This document shows positions 8,874 through 20,601 of a stretch of 64,000 nt of DNA, piece by piece. This stretch comes from Bubalus kerabau. Taxonomy: Eukaryota; Chordata; Mammalia; Artiodactyla; Bovidae. A program made the position numbers and the translations under genes. The notes below the pieces were generated by a model. The model made no database searches. It had not been told where the DNA came from and was given only the letters and a program-made list of their open reading frames with translations. The number at the start of each line of letters is the position of its first letter. The stretch's first letter is position 1. The stretch covers positions 3,596,001 to 3,660,000 of the forward strand of contig NW_026577882.1 of assembly GCF_029407905.1 (NCBI RefSeq). The letters are read 5' to 3'.

Positions 8874-11800
8874 AGTTTACCGGTGACCTTAGGGAACTTC
8901 CCAGTGTGCTTCTGACAGATGAGGGATGCTGTGGAGTTGGTGGGGCTTCTCAGGACTCCGCTGGGTTTGGCACAATGGAAGAGGGCCTCATCTCCAGGGA
9001 AGGCAGGAACCTCAGGCTTCCTCTCCGTTTCGGACTCCGACCGCAGGGTCCCTGCAGAGTTGGGACAGGAGAGTCAGGAATCGTCTTGTCTGAGGAAGGG
9101 AACTCCGCTTGCCTCTCGAGGTGCTCAGGGGGTCTCAGGCCCCTTGTTGAGCTGTGTGTGGAACCTGCGGGTGTTTCCGGAAATGCACGACGGTGACAGT
9201 GCCCCTTCGTGTTGTGCCTTCACCCACTGGGTTGCCTTCGAAGAGGTGTCCGGGCCTCGGGTTCTTTTCAAGAGCGGGCAGGGAAATCGGGGTCTTTCGG
9301 CATGTGGGACCACCCACGGGGCTAGTCTCAAATTTCCTAGTGAGGCCGGCTTCATCCTGAGGTGTGCTGGGAAGGCCAATGACCCTTCCAGACAACGCAG
9401 GGGGATCGACTCTCCTGTCGCCATCAGGAGGGGAGAAGGGGCTCAGATGAAGTGGGGACGGAACCCTCGGTGTTACCCTCGAGGGAAACCGGCGTGTGGG
9501 GGACTTTTGGGGGTTGCATGAAAGGAGTCAGGTACCGTTTCGCACTTCAGGACAGAACCTGGGACTTCCATTGAGACGCCGTAGCGGGCAAGGGCCTCAT
9601 CTTGCGAAGACGTTGGGACCATGTGGATTTTCTCGAGTTGCGGCGGGATTCTAGAGTTACGACGGGGATTTCAGGCTTCCTCTTGTGTTGGCCCCGGGAA
9701 GCCTAATCTTCCATTTGAGTTGCGAGGGAAAGCTGAGGGTTGCACTCGAGTCACTGCAGGGCCAAAGAGACCTCATCTAGGCCTGTGTCCGGGACTTAAC
9801 GTTCCTCTCAAGGGAAGACAGGGATCTCAGGGTGGCGTTCCAGACTCCCCCGGGGAGTCAGGCCTCGCCTCGAGGGCAAGCCAAGGATGCCGCTCCCCTC
9901 TCAAGTCGCGACGCAGATCTCTTGGAGCCCACTGAGTGGCCTCAAGGGAGTCAGGCCTTCTCTTCAGTTTGGAGAGAGGACTCGGGATTGTGCTCTGGGT
10001 CAGGCAGGAAAAGAAGGCCCTCACCTCGCGAGGATGGGGGCTTCTCAGGGGTTTCCTCGAGCTGCGGCGCCCGTGGGGGTTTTCTCACGAGGAAGACGAG
10101 GATCTCAGGGAGCCTCTCGTGCGGTGCCAGGGAAGTCAGGTCTCTGTGCGCGTGGCGAGGGGGAGCGCGTCATGGCTCTCCAGTCATGGGAGAGGACTAG
10201 GGCCTCCAGACGCGTTGAAGAAGGACACTCGAGGACTTTCTGGGGTTGCGGCGAGAAAGCCTCGTTTCCCTCGACTTCTGCCGGGGACCTGAGGGAACTT
10301 CCCATGGTGCCTCTGATAGGTGAGGGATGCTGTGGAGTTGGCGGGGCCTCTCGGGACTCCGCTGGGCTTGGCGCAATGGAAGAGGGCCTCATCTCGAGGG
10401 GAGACAGGAAACTTAGGCTTCCTCTCCTTTTTGGACTCCAGCCACAGGGTCCCTGCAGAGTTGGGACAGGAGAGTCAGGCCTCGTCTTGCCTGAGGAAGG
10501 GAACTCCACTTGCCTCTCGAATTGCTCAGGGTGTCTCAGGCACCTCGTCGAGCTGTGTGTGGAAACCGCGGGTTTTTCGGGACGACGCACGGGGGTGTCA
10601 GTGCCCCTTCGAATGGTAACTTCACCCACAGGGTTGCCTTCAAAGAGGTGTCTGGGCATCGGGTTCTTATCCAGAGCGGATGGGAAATCGGGGTCGTTCG
10701 GGATGTGGCACAACCCACGGGGCTCATCTCGAATTTCCTCGGGAGGCCGGCCTCATCCTGAGGTGTGCCGGGAAAGCCGGGAACCCCTTCCAGAATACGC
10801 AGGGGAATCGACTCTCCTGTCGTGATGAGGAGGGGAGAAGGGGCTCAGATGAAGGGGTGCCAGGACCCTCGGTGTTCCCCTCGAGGGAACCCGGCGTGTC
10901 TGGGAAATTTTGGAGGTCGCATGAAGGGTGTCAGGTACCGTTTCCCAACTCAGGACGGAACGTGAGACTTCCCTTGAGACGCCGTAGCGTGCAAGGGCCC
11001 CATCTTAGGAAGACGTTGGGACCACGTGGTTTTTCTCGAGTTGCGGCGGGATTCTCGAGTTACGACGGGGATTTCAGGCTTCCTCTTGGGTTGGCCCTGG
11101 GAAGCCCCATCTTCCATTCGAGTTGCGAGGGAAAGCTGGGGGTTGCGCTCGAGTCACTGCAGGGCCCAAGAGACCTCATCTAGGCGTGTGTCCAGGACCT
11201 AGTAGTCCTCTCAAGGGAAGAGAGGGATCCCGGGGTTGCACTCCAGAGTCCCCAGTGGAGTCAGGCCTCGCCTCGAGGGGAAGCAAAGGACTCCGCTCTT
11301 CTCTTGAGCCACGACGCGGATCTCTTGGAGCCCTCTGACTGGCCTGAAGGGAGTCAAGCCTAATCTTCAGTTTGGAGAGAGGACTCGGGATTGCTCTCCA
11401 GGAAAGGCAGGAAAAGAAGGCCCTCACCTCGCGAGGACGGGGGCTTCTCAGGGGTTTCCTCGAGCTGCAGCGTCCGTGGGGCTTTTCTCACGAGGCACGA
11501 CGAGGTTCTCAGGGAGCCTCTCGTGCGGCGCCAGGGAAGTTAGGTCTCCATGAGCGTGGCGAGGGGGAGCGCGTCATTGTTCTCGAGTCCTGGGAGGGGA
11601 ATAGGGCATCAAGGCGTGTAGAAGAAGGACTCTCGAGGTCTTTCTCGGCTTGCGGCGGGAAACCCTCGTTTCCCTCGACTTCTCCCGGTGACCTGAGGGA
11701 ACTTCCCAGGGTTCCTCTTAGAGGTGAGGGATGCTGTGGAGTTGGTGGGCCATCCCGGGACTCCTCTGGGTTTGGCGCAATCGAAGAGGGCCTCATCTCG

Positions 11801-14800
11801 AGGGGAGACAGGACCTCAGGCTTCCTCTCCGTTTCGTACTCCGACAGCAGTGTCCCTGCAGCGTTGGGGCAGGAGAGTCAGGCCTCGTCTTGTCTGAGGA
11901 AGGGAACTCCGCTTGCCTCTCGAGTTGCTCAGGGAATCTCAGTCCCCTCGTGGAGCTGTGTGTGGAAACCGCGGGTGTTTTCGGACGATGCATGGGAGTG
12001 TCAGTGCCCCTTCGTGTTGTTCCTTCACTCACAGGGTGGCCTTCGAAGAGGTGTCCGGGCATCGGGTTCTCCTCAACTGCGGACCGGGAAATCAGGGTCG
12101 TTCAACATGGGGCACCAGCCACGGGGCTTGTCTCCAATTTCCTCACGAGGCCGGCCTCATCCTGAGGGGCGCTGTGCAGGCCGGGAACCCCTTCCAGACC
12201 ACGCAGGGGAATCAACTCTCCTGTCGCGAACAGGAGAGGAGTAGGAGCTCAGAGGAAGTGGTGCCGGGACGCTCGGTGTTCCTCTCAAGGGAACCCGGCA
12301 TGTCGGGGAAATTTGGATGTCGCATGAAGGGTGTCAGGTACCGTGTCTCACTTCACGACGGAACATGGGACTTCCCTTGAGACTCCGTACCGGGCAAGGG
12401 CCTCATCTTGCGAAGACGTTGAAACCACGTGGTTTTTCTCGAGTTGTGGCAGGATTCTCGAGTTTCGACGAGGATTTCAGGCTTCCTCTTGGGTTGGCCT
12501 TGGGAAGCCCCATCTCCCATTCAAGTAGCGAGGGAAATCTGGGGGTAGCGCTCGAGTCACTGCAGGGCCAAAGAGACCTCACCAAGGCGTGTGTCCAGGA
12601 ACTAATATTCCTCTCCAGGGAAGGCAGGGATCTCGGGGTTGCATTTCAGGCTCCCCCGGGGAGTCAGGCCTCGTCTCGAGGGGAAGCCAAGGACTCCGCT
12701 CTCCTCTCGAGTGGCGACGCGGATCTCTTGGAGCCCACTGAGTGGCCTCAAGGGAGTCCAGCCTCCTCTTCAGTTTGGAGAGAGGACACGGGATTGCTCT
12801 CCAGGCCATGCAGGAAGAGAAGGCCCTCAGCTCGCCAGGACGGGGGCGTCTCAGGGGTTTCCTCGAGCTGCGGCGCCCTTGGGGGTTTTCTCCCAAGGCA
12901 CGACGAGGATCTCAGGGAGCCTCTCGTGCGGCGCCAGGGAAGTCAGGTCTCCATGCGCGTGGCGAGGGGGAGCGCGTCATGGCTCTCGAGTCACGGGAGG
13001 GGACTAGGGCCTCGAGACGCATTGAAGAAGGACTCTCCAGGTCTTTCTCGGGGGGCGGCGGGAAACCCTCGTTTCCCTCGCCTTCTGCCGGGGACCTTAG
13101 GGAACTTCCCAGGGTGCCTCTGAGAGGCGAGGGATCCTGTGGAGGTGGCGGGGCCCCTCGGGACTCCGCTGGGTCTGGCGCAACGGAAGAGGGCCTCACC
13201 TCGAGGGGAGGCAGGAACCTCAGGCTTCCTCTCCGTTTCGGCTCCGACCACAGCGTCCCTGCAGAGTTGGGACAGGAGAGTCATGCGTCGTCTTGTCTGA
13301 GGAAGGGAACCCCGCTTGCCTCTTGAGTTGTCAGGGGTTTTCAGGCCCCTCGTCGAGCTGTGTGTGGAACCCGCGGGTCTTTCCGGAGGATGCACGGGGG
13401 TTTCAGTGCCCCTTCGTGTTGTGCTTTAACCCACAGGGTTGCCTTCGAAGAGGGGTCTGGGCCTCGGGTCCTTCTCAAAAGCGGACCAGGGAATCGGGGG
13501 CATTTGGCATGTGGCACCACACACGTGGCTCGTCTCGAATTTCCCTCTGAGACCGGCCTCATCCTGAGGTGCACCGGGAAGGCTGGGAACCCCTTCTGAA
13601 CCACGCAAGGGAATCGACTCTCCTGTCGTGATCAGGAGGGAGAACGGGCTCAGATGAAGCTGTGCCGGGACTCTCGGTGTTCCCTCGAGGGAACCCGGCG
13701 TGTGGGGGAGCTTTTGGGGGTCGCACGAAGGGTGTCAGGTACTGTTTTGCACTTCAGGGCGGAACATGGGACTTCCCCTGAGACGCTGTAGTGGGCAAGG
13801 GCCTCATCTTGCGAAGACGTTGGAACCACGTGTTTTTTCTCGAGTTGCGGCGGGATTCTCGAGTGACGATGGGGATTACAGGCTTCCTCCTCTGTTGGCC
13901 CTGGGAAGCCCTGTCTTCCATTCGATTGGCGAGGGAAAGCTGGGGGTTGCGCTCGAGTCACTGCAGGGCCAAAGAGACCTCATCTAGGCTTGTGTCCAGG
14001 ACCTAATGTTCCTCTCCAGGGAAGGCAGGGATCTCGGGGTTGCATTCCAGGATCCCCCTGGGTGTCAGGCCTCGTCTCGAGGGGAAGCAAAGGACTCCGC
14101 TGTCCTCCCGACTCGCGACGCGGATCTCTTGGAGCCCCCTAGTGGCGTCAATGGAGTCAAGCCTCCTCTTCATTTTGGAGAGAGGGCTCGGGATTGTTCT
14201 CCATGCCATGCAGGAAAAGAAGGCCCTTCACCTCGCAAGGACGGGGGCGTCTCAGGGGTTTCCTCGAGCTGCGGCGCCCGTGGGGGTTTTCTCGCGAGGC
14301 ACGGCGAGGATCTCAGGTAGCCTCTCGTGCGGCGCCAGGGAAGTCAGGTCTCCCTGCGCGTAGCGAGGAGGAGCGTGTTGTGGTTCTCGAGTAATGGGAG
14401 GGGACTAGGGCCTCAAGACGCGTTGAAGAGGGACTCTCGAGGTCTTTCTCGGGTTGTGGCGGGAAAAAGTCGTTTCCCTCGACTTCTGCCGGGGACCTTA
14501 GGGAACTTCCCAGGGTGTCTCTGAGAGTTGAGGGATACTGTGGAGTTGGCGGTGCCTCTCAGGACTGCGCTGGGTTTGTCGCAATGGAAGAGGGGCTCAT
14601 CTCGAGGGGAGGCAGGAACCTCAGACTTCCTCTCTGTTTCGGACTCCGACATCAGGGTCCCTGCAGAGTTGGGACAGGAGAGTCAGGCTACGTCTTTTCT
14701 GAGGAATGGAATTCCGCTTGCCTCTCGAGTTGTTCACGGGGTTTCAGGCCCCTTGTCAAACTGTGTGTGGAATCTGCAGGTTTTTCCAGACGATGCACGG

Positions 14801-17800
14801 GGGTGTCAGTGACCCTTCGTTTTTTGTCTTCATCCACAGGGTTGCCTTCGAAGAGGTGTCCGGGCATCGGGTTCTTATGAAGAGCGGACCGGGATATCGG
14901 GGTCGTTCATCATTTGGCACCACCCACGTGGGTTTTCTCGAATTTCCTCATGAAACCGGCCTCATCCTGAAATGTGCCGCGAAGGTCATGAAACTCTTCC
15001 AGACAAAGCAGAGGAATCGACCCTCCTGTGGCGATCAGGAGGGGAGAAGTGGCTCAGATGAACTGCTGCTGGGAACCTCGGTGTTTCCCTCAAGTGAGAC
15101 AGGTATGTCGGGTAACTTTTGGGGTCGCATAACGCGTTCCAAGTACCGTTTCGCTCTTCAAAATGGAACGTTGGACTTCTCTTGGGGTGCTCCAGCGTGC
15201 ATGGGCCTCATCTTGGAATGACTGCGGAACCACTTGGTTTTTCTCTAGTTGCGGTGGGATATTTGAGTTACCACAGGGAATTCATGCTTCCTCTTGTGTT
15301 GGGCCACAAAAGTCTTATCTTCCATTCGAGATTCGAGGAAGAGCTGGAGGTGCGCTCTAGTCACTGAAGGCAAAAGAGACCCCACCAAGGCTTGTGAGCA
15401 GGACCTAATGTTCATGTCAAGACTCGACAGAAATCTCGGGGTTGCATTCCAGACTCACCTTGGAGTCAGGCCTCGTCTCGAGGGGAAGCAAAGGACTCTG
15501 CTCTCCTCTCGAGTCAGACGGGTATGTCTTGGAGCCCACTGAGTGGCTTAAAGGGAGTCAAACCTGCTCTGGTGTTTGCAGGGAGGACACGGGATTGCTC
15601 TCCAGGGAATGCATGAAATGAAGGCCCTCATCTCCCAATGACTGGGGCGTCTCGTAGGTTTTCTCGAGCTGTAGCGCTAGTGTGGGGTTTCTCACGAAGT
15701 AAGACTGGGAGCTCAGTGAGCCTCTCACGTGGTGCCAGGGCAGTCAGGTCTCTATGCACGTGGTGAGAGGGAGCCCATCATTGTTCTCGAGTCATGGTAG
15801 GGGAATTGGGCCTGAAGACGTGTTAAAGAAGGACTCTCGAGGTCTTTCCTGGGTTGCAGCAGGAAACCCTGGGTTCCATCGACTTGTGCCAGTGACCTCA
15901 GGAAGCTTCTCAGCGTGCCTCTGAGAAGTCAGGGTCACTGTGGAGTTGGGAGGGGCCTCTCGGAACTCCACTGGGTTTGGTGCAATGGAAGAGGGCCTCA
16001 TGACAAGTTGAGGCAGGAACCACAGGGTTCCTCTCCTGGCTTCGAATACGCCGGATCTGACTCGGATCGCAGAGTCCCTGCAGAGTTGGGACAGGAGAGT
16101 CAGGCCTCGTCTTGTGTGGAGGAATGGAACTCCGCTTGACTCTCGCGTTGTTCATGGGGTGACAGGCCACTTGTCGATTTGTATGTGGAACTTGCGGGTT
16201 TTTCTGGACGATGCACCGGGGTGTCCCTGCCCCTTCTTGTTGTGCCTTGATCCACAGGATTGCCTTCGAGTGGGGTTCTGCCATCGGGTTCTTATCAAGA
16301 GCGGACCAGGGGATTGGGGTCTTTTGGCATGCCGCACCACCCACGAGGCTATGTCTCAAATTTCCTCGTGAGACTGGCCTCATCTTGATGTGCGCCAGGA
16401 AGGTCGGGAATGCCTTCCAGACAAAGCAGGGGAATCGAACCTCCTGTCGCGATCAAGAGGGGAGAAGAGTCTCAGATGAAGTGGTGCCGGGAACCTCAGT
16501 GTTCTCCTCAAGTGAGAATGGTATGTCGGGGAACTTTTGGGGTCGCATCAAGGGTTCCAAGTAACTTTTCGCTCTTCAATACGGAACGTGGGACTTCTCT
16601 TGAGACGCTGTAGCGGGCAAGGGCCTCATCTTTCGATGACGGGGGAACCACGTGGTTTTTCTTGAGTTGCGGCGGGATTCTCGAGTTACGACGGGGAATT
16701 CAGGCTTCCTGTTCAACTGGCCCAGGGAAGTCCAGTTTTCATTCGAATTGCGAGTTAGAACTGGGGATTGCTCTCGAGACACTGCAGGGCCAAATAGACC
16801 TCATCTAGGCTTGTGTCCAGGACCTAATGTTCCTCTGCTGGGGCGACAGCGGTCTCGGCATTGCATTCTCGACTCACCCGGGGAATCAGGCCTCGTCTCG
16901 AGGGGAAGCCAAGGACACCGCTCTCCTGTCAAGTCGCGATGGGTATATCTTGGAGCTCACTGTGTGGCCTAAAATGAGGCAAGCCTCCTGTGGAGTTTGG
17001 AGAGAGGACTCAGGATTGCTCTCCAGGCCATACAGCAAAAGAAGGCCCTCATCTCGTGAGGACTGGGGCGTCTCGTGGGTATTCTCGAGCTGCGGCTCCA
17101 GTGTGGTGTTGCTCACGAGGTATAATGGGGAGCTCAGGGAGCCTCTCCTGTGGCCAGGGAAGTCAGGTTTCTATGCGCGTGGCTAGGGGGAGCGCGTCAT
17201 TGCTCTCGAGTCATGGTAGGGGAATCGCACCTCAAGACGCGTTGAAGAAGGACTCTCGAGGTCTTTTACGGGTTGGGGCAGGAAACCCTTGGTTCCCTCG
17301 ACTTGTGCCGGTGATCTCAGGAAGGTCTAAGGGTGCCTCTGAGAAGTCAGGGATACTGTGCAGTTGGGAGGGGCCTCTCGGGACTCCACTGGGTTCGGTG
17401 CAATGGAAGAGGGCCTCATCTCGAGTGGAGGCAGGAAACTCATGTTTCCTCTCCTGACTTCCCCTGGGCCAGATCTGACTCGGATCGCAGTTTCGCTGCA
17501 GAGTTCGAACAGGAGAGTCAGGCCTCCTCTTGTGTGGAGGAATGGAACTCTGCTTGCCTCTCCAGTTGTTCACGGGGTGACAGGTCACTTCTCGAGCTGT
17601 GTGTGGTACCTGCGGGTTTCTCCGGACGATACCCGGGGGTGTCAGTGCCCCTTCGTGTTGTGCCTTCATCAAAAGGGTTATCTTCAAAGAGGTGTCCGGG
17701 CATTGGGATCTTATCAAGAGCGAACCGGGAAATCGGGGTCTTTCGGCATGTGTCACCATCCACGAGGCTATGTCTCGAATATCCTCGTGAGACCGGCCTC

Positions 17801-18767
17801 ATCCTGAGATGCACTGGGAAAGGTGGGAACCCCTTCAAGACAAAACAGGGGAATCGACCCTCCTGTCGCGATCAGGAGTGGAGAAGGGGCCCAGATGTAG
17901 TGGTGCCGGGAACCTCGGTGTTCTCCTCGAGTCAGACCAGTGTGTCGAGGAACTTTTGAGGTCGCATCAAGGGTGCCAATACCGTTTCGCACTTCAAGAC
18001 AGAACGTGGGACTTCTCTAGAGACGCTGTAGGGGGCAAGGGCCTCATCTTGCGATGACGGGGGAACCACGTAGCGTTTCTCGAGTTGTGGCGGGATTCTC
18101 GAGTTTCGACGGGGAATACAGTCTTCCTCATGTGTTGGCCCAGGGAAGTCCTATCTTCCATTCGAGTTTCAAGGGAGAGCTGGGGATTGCCCTCGAGTCA
18201 CTGCAGGGCAAAATAGACCTCATCTAGGCTTGTGTCCAGGACTTAATGTTCATCCCTAGGGGCGACAGGGATCTCGGGCTTGCATACCAGACTCACCCGG
18301 GGAATCAGGCCTCATCTCGAGGGGAAGCAAAGAACTCCGCTGTCCTTTTGAGTCGCGATGGGTATCTCTTGGAGCCCACTGTGTGCCCTAAAGGGAGTCA
18401 AGCCTCCTGTGCTGTTTGGATAGAGGACTCGGGATTCCTCTCCAGGCCACACAGGAAAAGAAGGCCCTCATCTCGCGATGACGGCGGCGTCTTGTGGGTT
18501 TTCTAGACTGCCGCGCTAGTGCCGGGTTTCTGACGAGGTACGAGAGGGAGCTCAGGGAGCCTCTCGTGTGGCGCCAGGGAAGTCAGGTCCCCATGAGATG
18601 GCTAGGGGGAGTTCGTCATTGCTCTCGAGTCATGGTAGGGTAATCGGGCCTCAAGACGGGTTGAAGAAGGACTCTCGAGGTCTTTCTCGGGTCACTGCAT
18701 AAAACCCAGGGTTCCCTTGACTTGTGCCTGCGACCTCAGGGAGCTTCTCAGAGTGCCTCTGAGAAGT

Positions 18768-20601
18768 CAGGGATACTGTGCAGTTTGCAGGGGCCTCTCG
18801 AGACTCCTCTGCATTTGGTGGAATGTAAGAGGGACTCATCTCGAGTTGAAGCAGGAACCTCAGTGTTCCTCTCCATTTCTGACTCAGATCGCAAGGTCCC
18901 TGCATGTTGGTACAGGAGAGTCAGGCCTCGTCTTTTCTGGAGGATGGGACTCCTCTTGCCTCTCGAGTTGTTCTCGAGGTGACAGGCCACTTGTCGAGCT
19001 GTGTATGTAACCTGCCCGTTTTTCCGGATGATGCACAGGTGTGTTAGTGCCCCTTCGTGTTGTACCTTCATACTCAAGGCTGCCTTCCAAGAGGTGTCCG
19101 AGCATCGGATTCTTATCAAGAGCGGACCGGGAAATTGGAGTCTTTCAGCAAGTGGCACCACCCAAAAAGCTACGTATCGAATTTCCCCATGAGACCGGCC
19201 TCATTCTGAGTTGTGCAGGGAAGGTCGGGCCCCCTTGCAGACAAAGCAGGGGAATCGACCCACCGGTCACGATCAGGAGGGGAGAAGGGGCTTAAATGAA
19301 GTGGTGCCGGGAACCTCGGTGTTCCCCTTGAGTGAGACCTGCGTGTTGGGGGACTTTTGGGGTCGCATCAAGGGTGCCAAGTACCATTTCGCATTTCAAG
19401 ACGGAACCTGAGACATCTTTTGAAACGCTGTAGCGGGCAAGGGCCTCATCTTGTGATGACGGGAGAACCACGTGGTTTTGCTCGAGTTGCGGCGGGATTC
19501 TCGAGTTATGACCGGGAATTTAGGCTTCCTCTTGTTGGCCTTGAAATCCAATCTTCCATTCGGGTTGCGAGGGGGAGCTGGGGATTGCGCTAGAGTCACT
19601 GCAGGGCAAAAGAGACCTAATCTAGGCTTGTGTCCAGGATCTAACGTTGCTCTCCAGGGGCGACAGGGATCTCGGGTTTGCATTCCAGACTCACCCGGGG
19701 AGTCAGTTCTCACCTCGAGGGTAAGCAAAGAATTCCGCTCTCGTCTCGAGACGCGATGGGTATCTCTTGGAGCCCAATGTGTGTACTAAAGGGAGTCAAG
19801 CCTCCTGTGGAGTTTGGAGAGAGGACTCAGGATTGGACTCCAGGCCATGCAGGAAAAGAAGGCCCTCATCTCGAGATGACGGTGGCGTCTCGTGGGTTTT
19901 CTCCAGCTGCGGCGCCAGTGTGGGGTGTCTTATGAAGTACCACAGGGATTTCATGGAGCCTCTTGTGTGGCGTCAGGAAAATCCAGTATTCCATTCGAGT
20001 TGCAAGTTAGAACTGGGGATTGCTCTCCAGTCACTGCAGGGCAAAATAGACCTCATCTACGCTTGTGTCCAGGACCTAGTGTTCCACTACTGGGCCGACA
20101 GGGATCTCAGGGTTGCATTCTCGACTCAACCGGAGAGTCAGGCCTCGTCTTGAGGGGAAAAAAAGGACTCCGCTCTCCTGTCGAGTCGCGACGGGTATCT
20201 CTTGGAGCCCACTGCGTGGCGTAAAGGGAGTGAAGCCTCCTATGGAGTTTGGAGAGATGACTCGGGATTGTTTTCCTGGCCATGCAGGAAAAAAGGCCCT
20301 CATCTCGCGATGACGGGGGCGTCTCGTGGGTTTTCTCCAGCTGCGGCGCCAGTATCAGATTTCTCACGAGGTATGACGGGGAGCTCAGAGAGCCTCTCGT
20401 GTGGTGCTAGGGACGTCAGGTCTCCGTGCGTGTGGTGAAGGGGAGTGCGTGATTGCTCTCGAGTCATAGTAGGCGAATTGGGCCTCAAGACGCATTGAAG
20501 AAGGACTCTCGAGGTCTTTCTCGGGTTGCGGCAGGGAACCCTGGGTTCCCTCGACTTGTGTCGGTGACCTCAGGCAACTTCTCAGGGTGCCTCTGAGAAG
20601 T
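18768..20601. repeat. Aberrant 1834-bp satellite unit with 435-bp internal duplication
   Basis: The anchor-to-anchor distance is 1834 bp instead of about 1402. Following the monomer order, the sequence reaches GTGTGGCGTCAGG near 19977 and then jumps back to AAATCCAGTATTCCATTCGAG, which matches 19544 (AAATCCAATCTTCCATTCG). The offset between the two copies is 435 bp, and 1834 minus 435 is 1399, one normal monomer. The join uses a short stretch (CAGG, AAA, TCC) that is alike in both places. Confidence 0.9.

Larger units (their letters stand above)
7842..8879 (+). other. CpG-rich AATAAA-terminated element, copy 2, fused to satellite
   Basis: This is the second copy of the element seen at 3591-4389. 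Clear similarity begins in the GC-rich block near 7975-8000 and runs to about 8877; bases 7842-7970 have no counterpart in copy 1 and may be flank or a different 5' part. The minisatellite has more units than copy 1. The donor-like CAG|GTAAGG at 8439-8447, the CTCCACCCCTCTGCTGAAAAA block and the terminal GTGCAATAAAAGTTT are all conserved. Right after GTTTA the sequence becomes satellite I (CCGGTGACCTTAGGGAAC). The element may have served as the edge of the array, or an exchange may have joined the two. The upstream tandem 532-bp units of copy 1 are absent here. Function unknown. Confidence 0.6.

Noticed and set aside
9887..10825. 312-codon open frame on the plus strand in satellite I, and similar ones elsewhere (for example 49467-50444, 325 codons)
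   Set aside because: Every satellite monomer offers long frames in several phases on both strands because of high GC and few stops. The frames shift between monomers, carry no domains, and lack any promoter or splice support.
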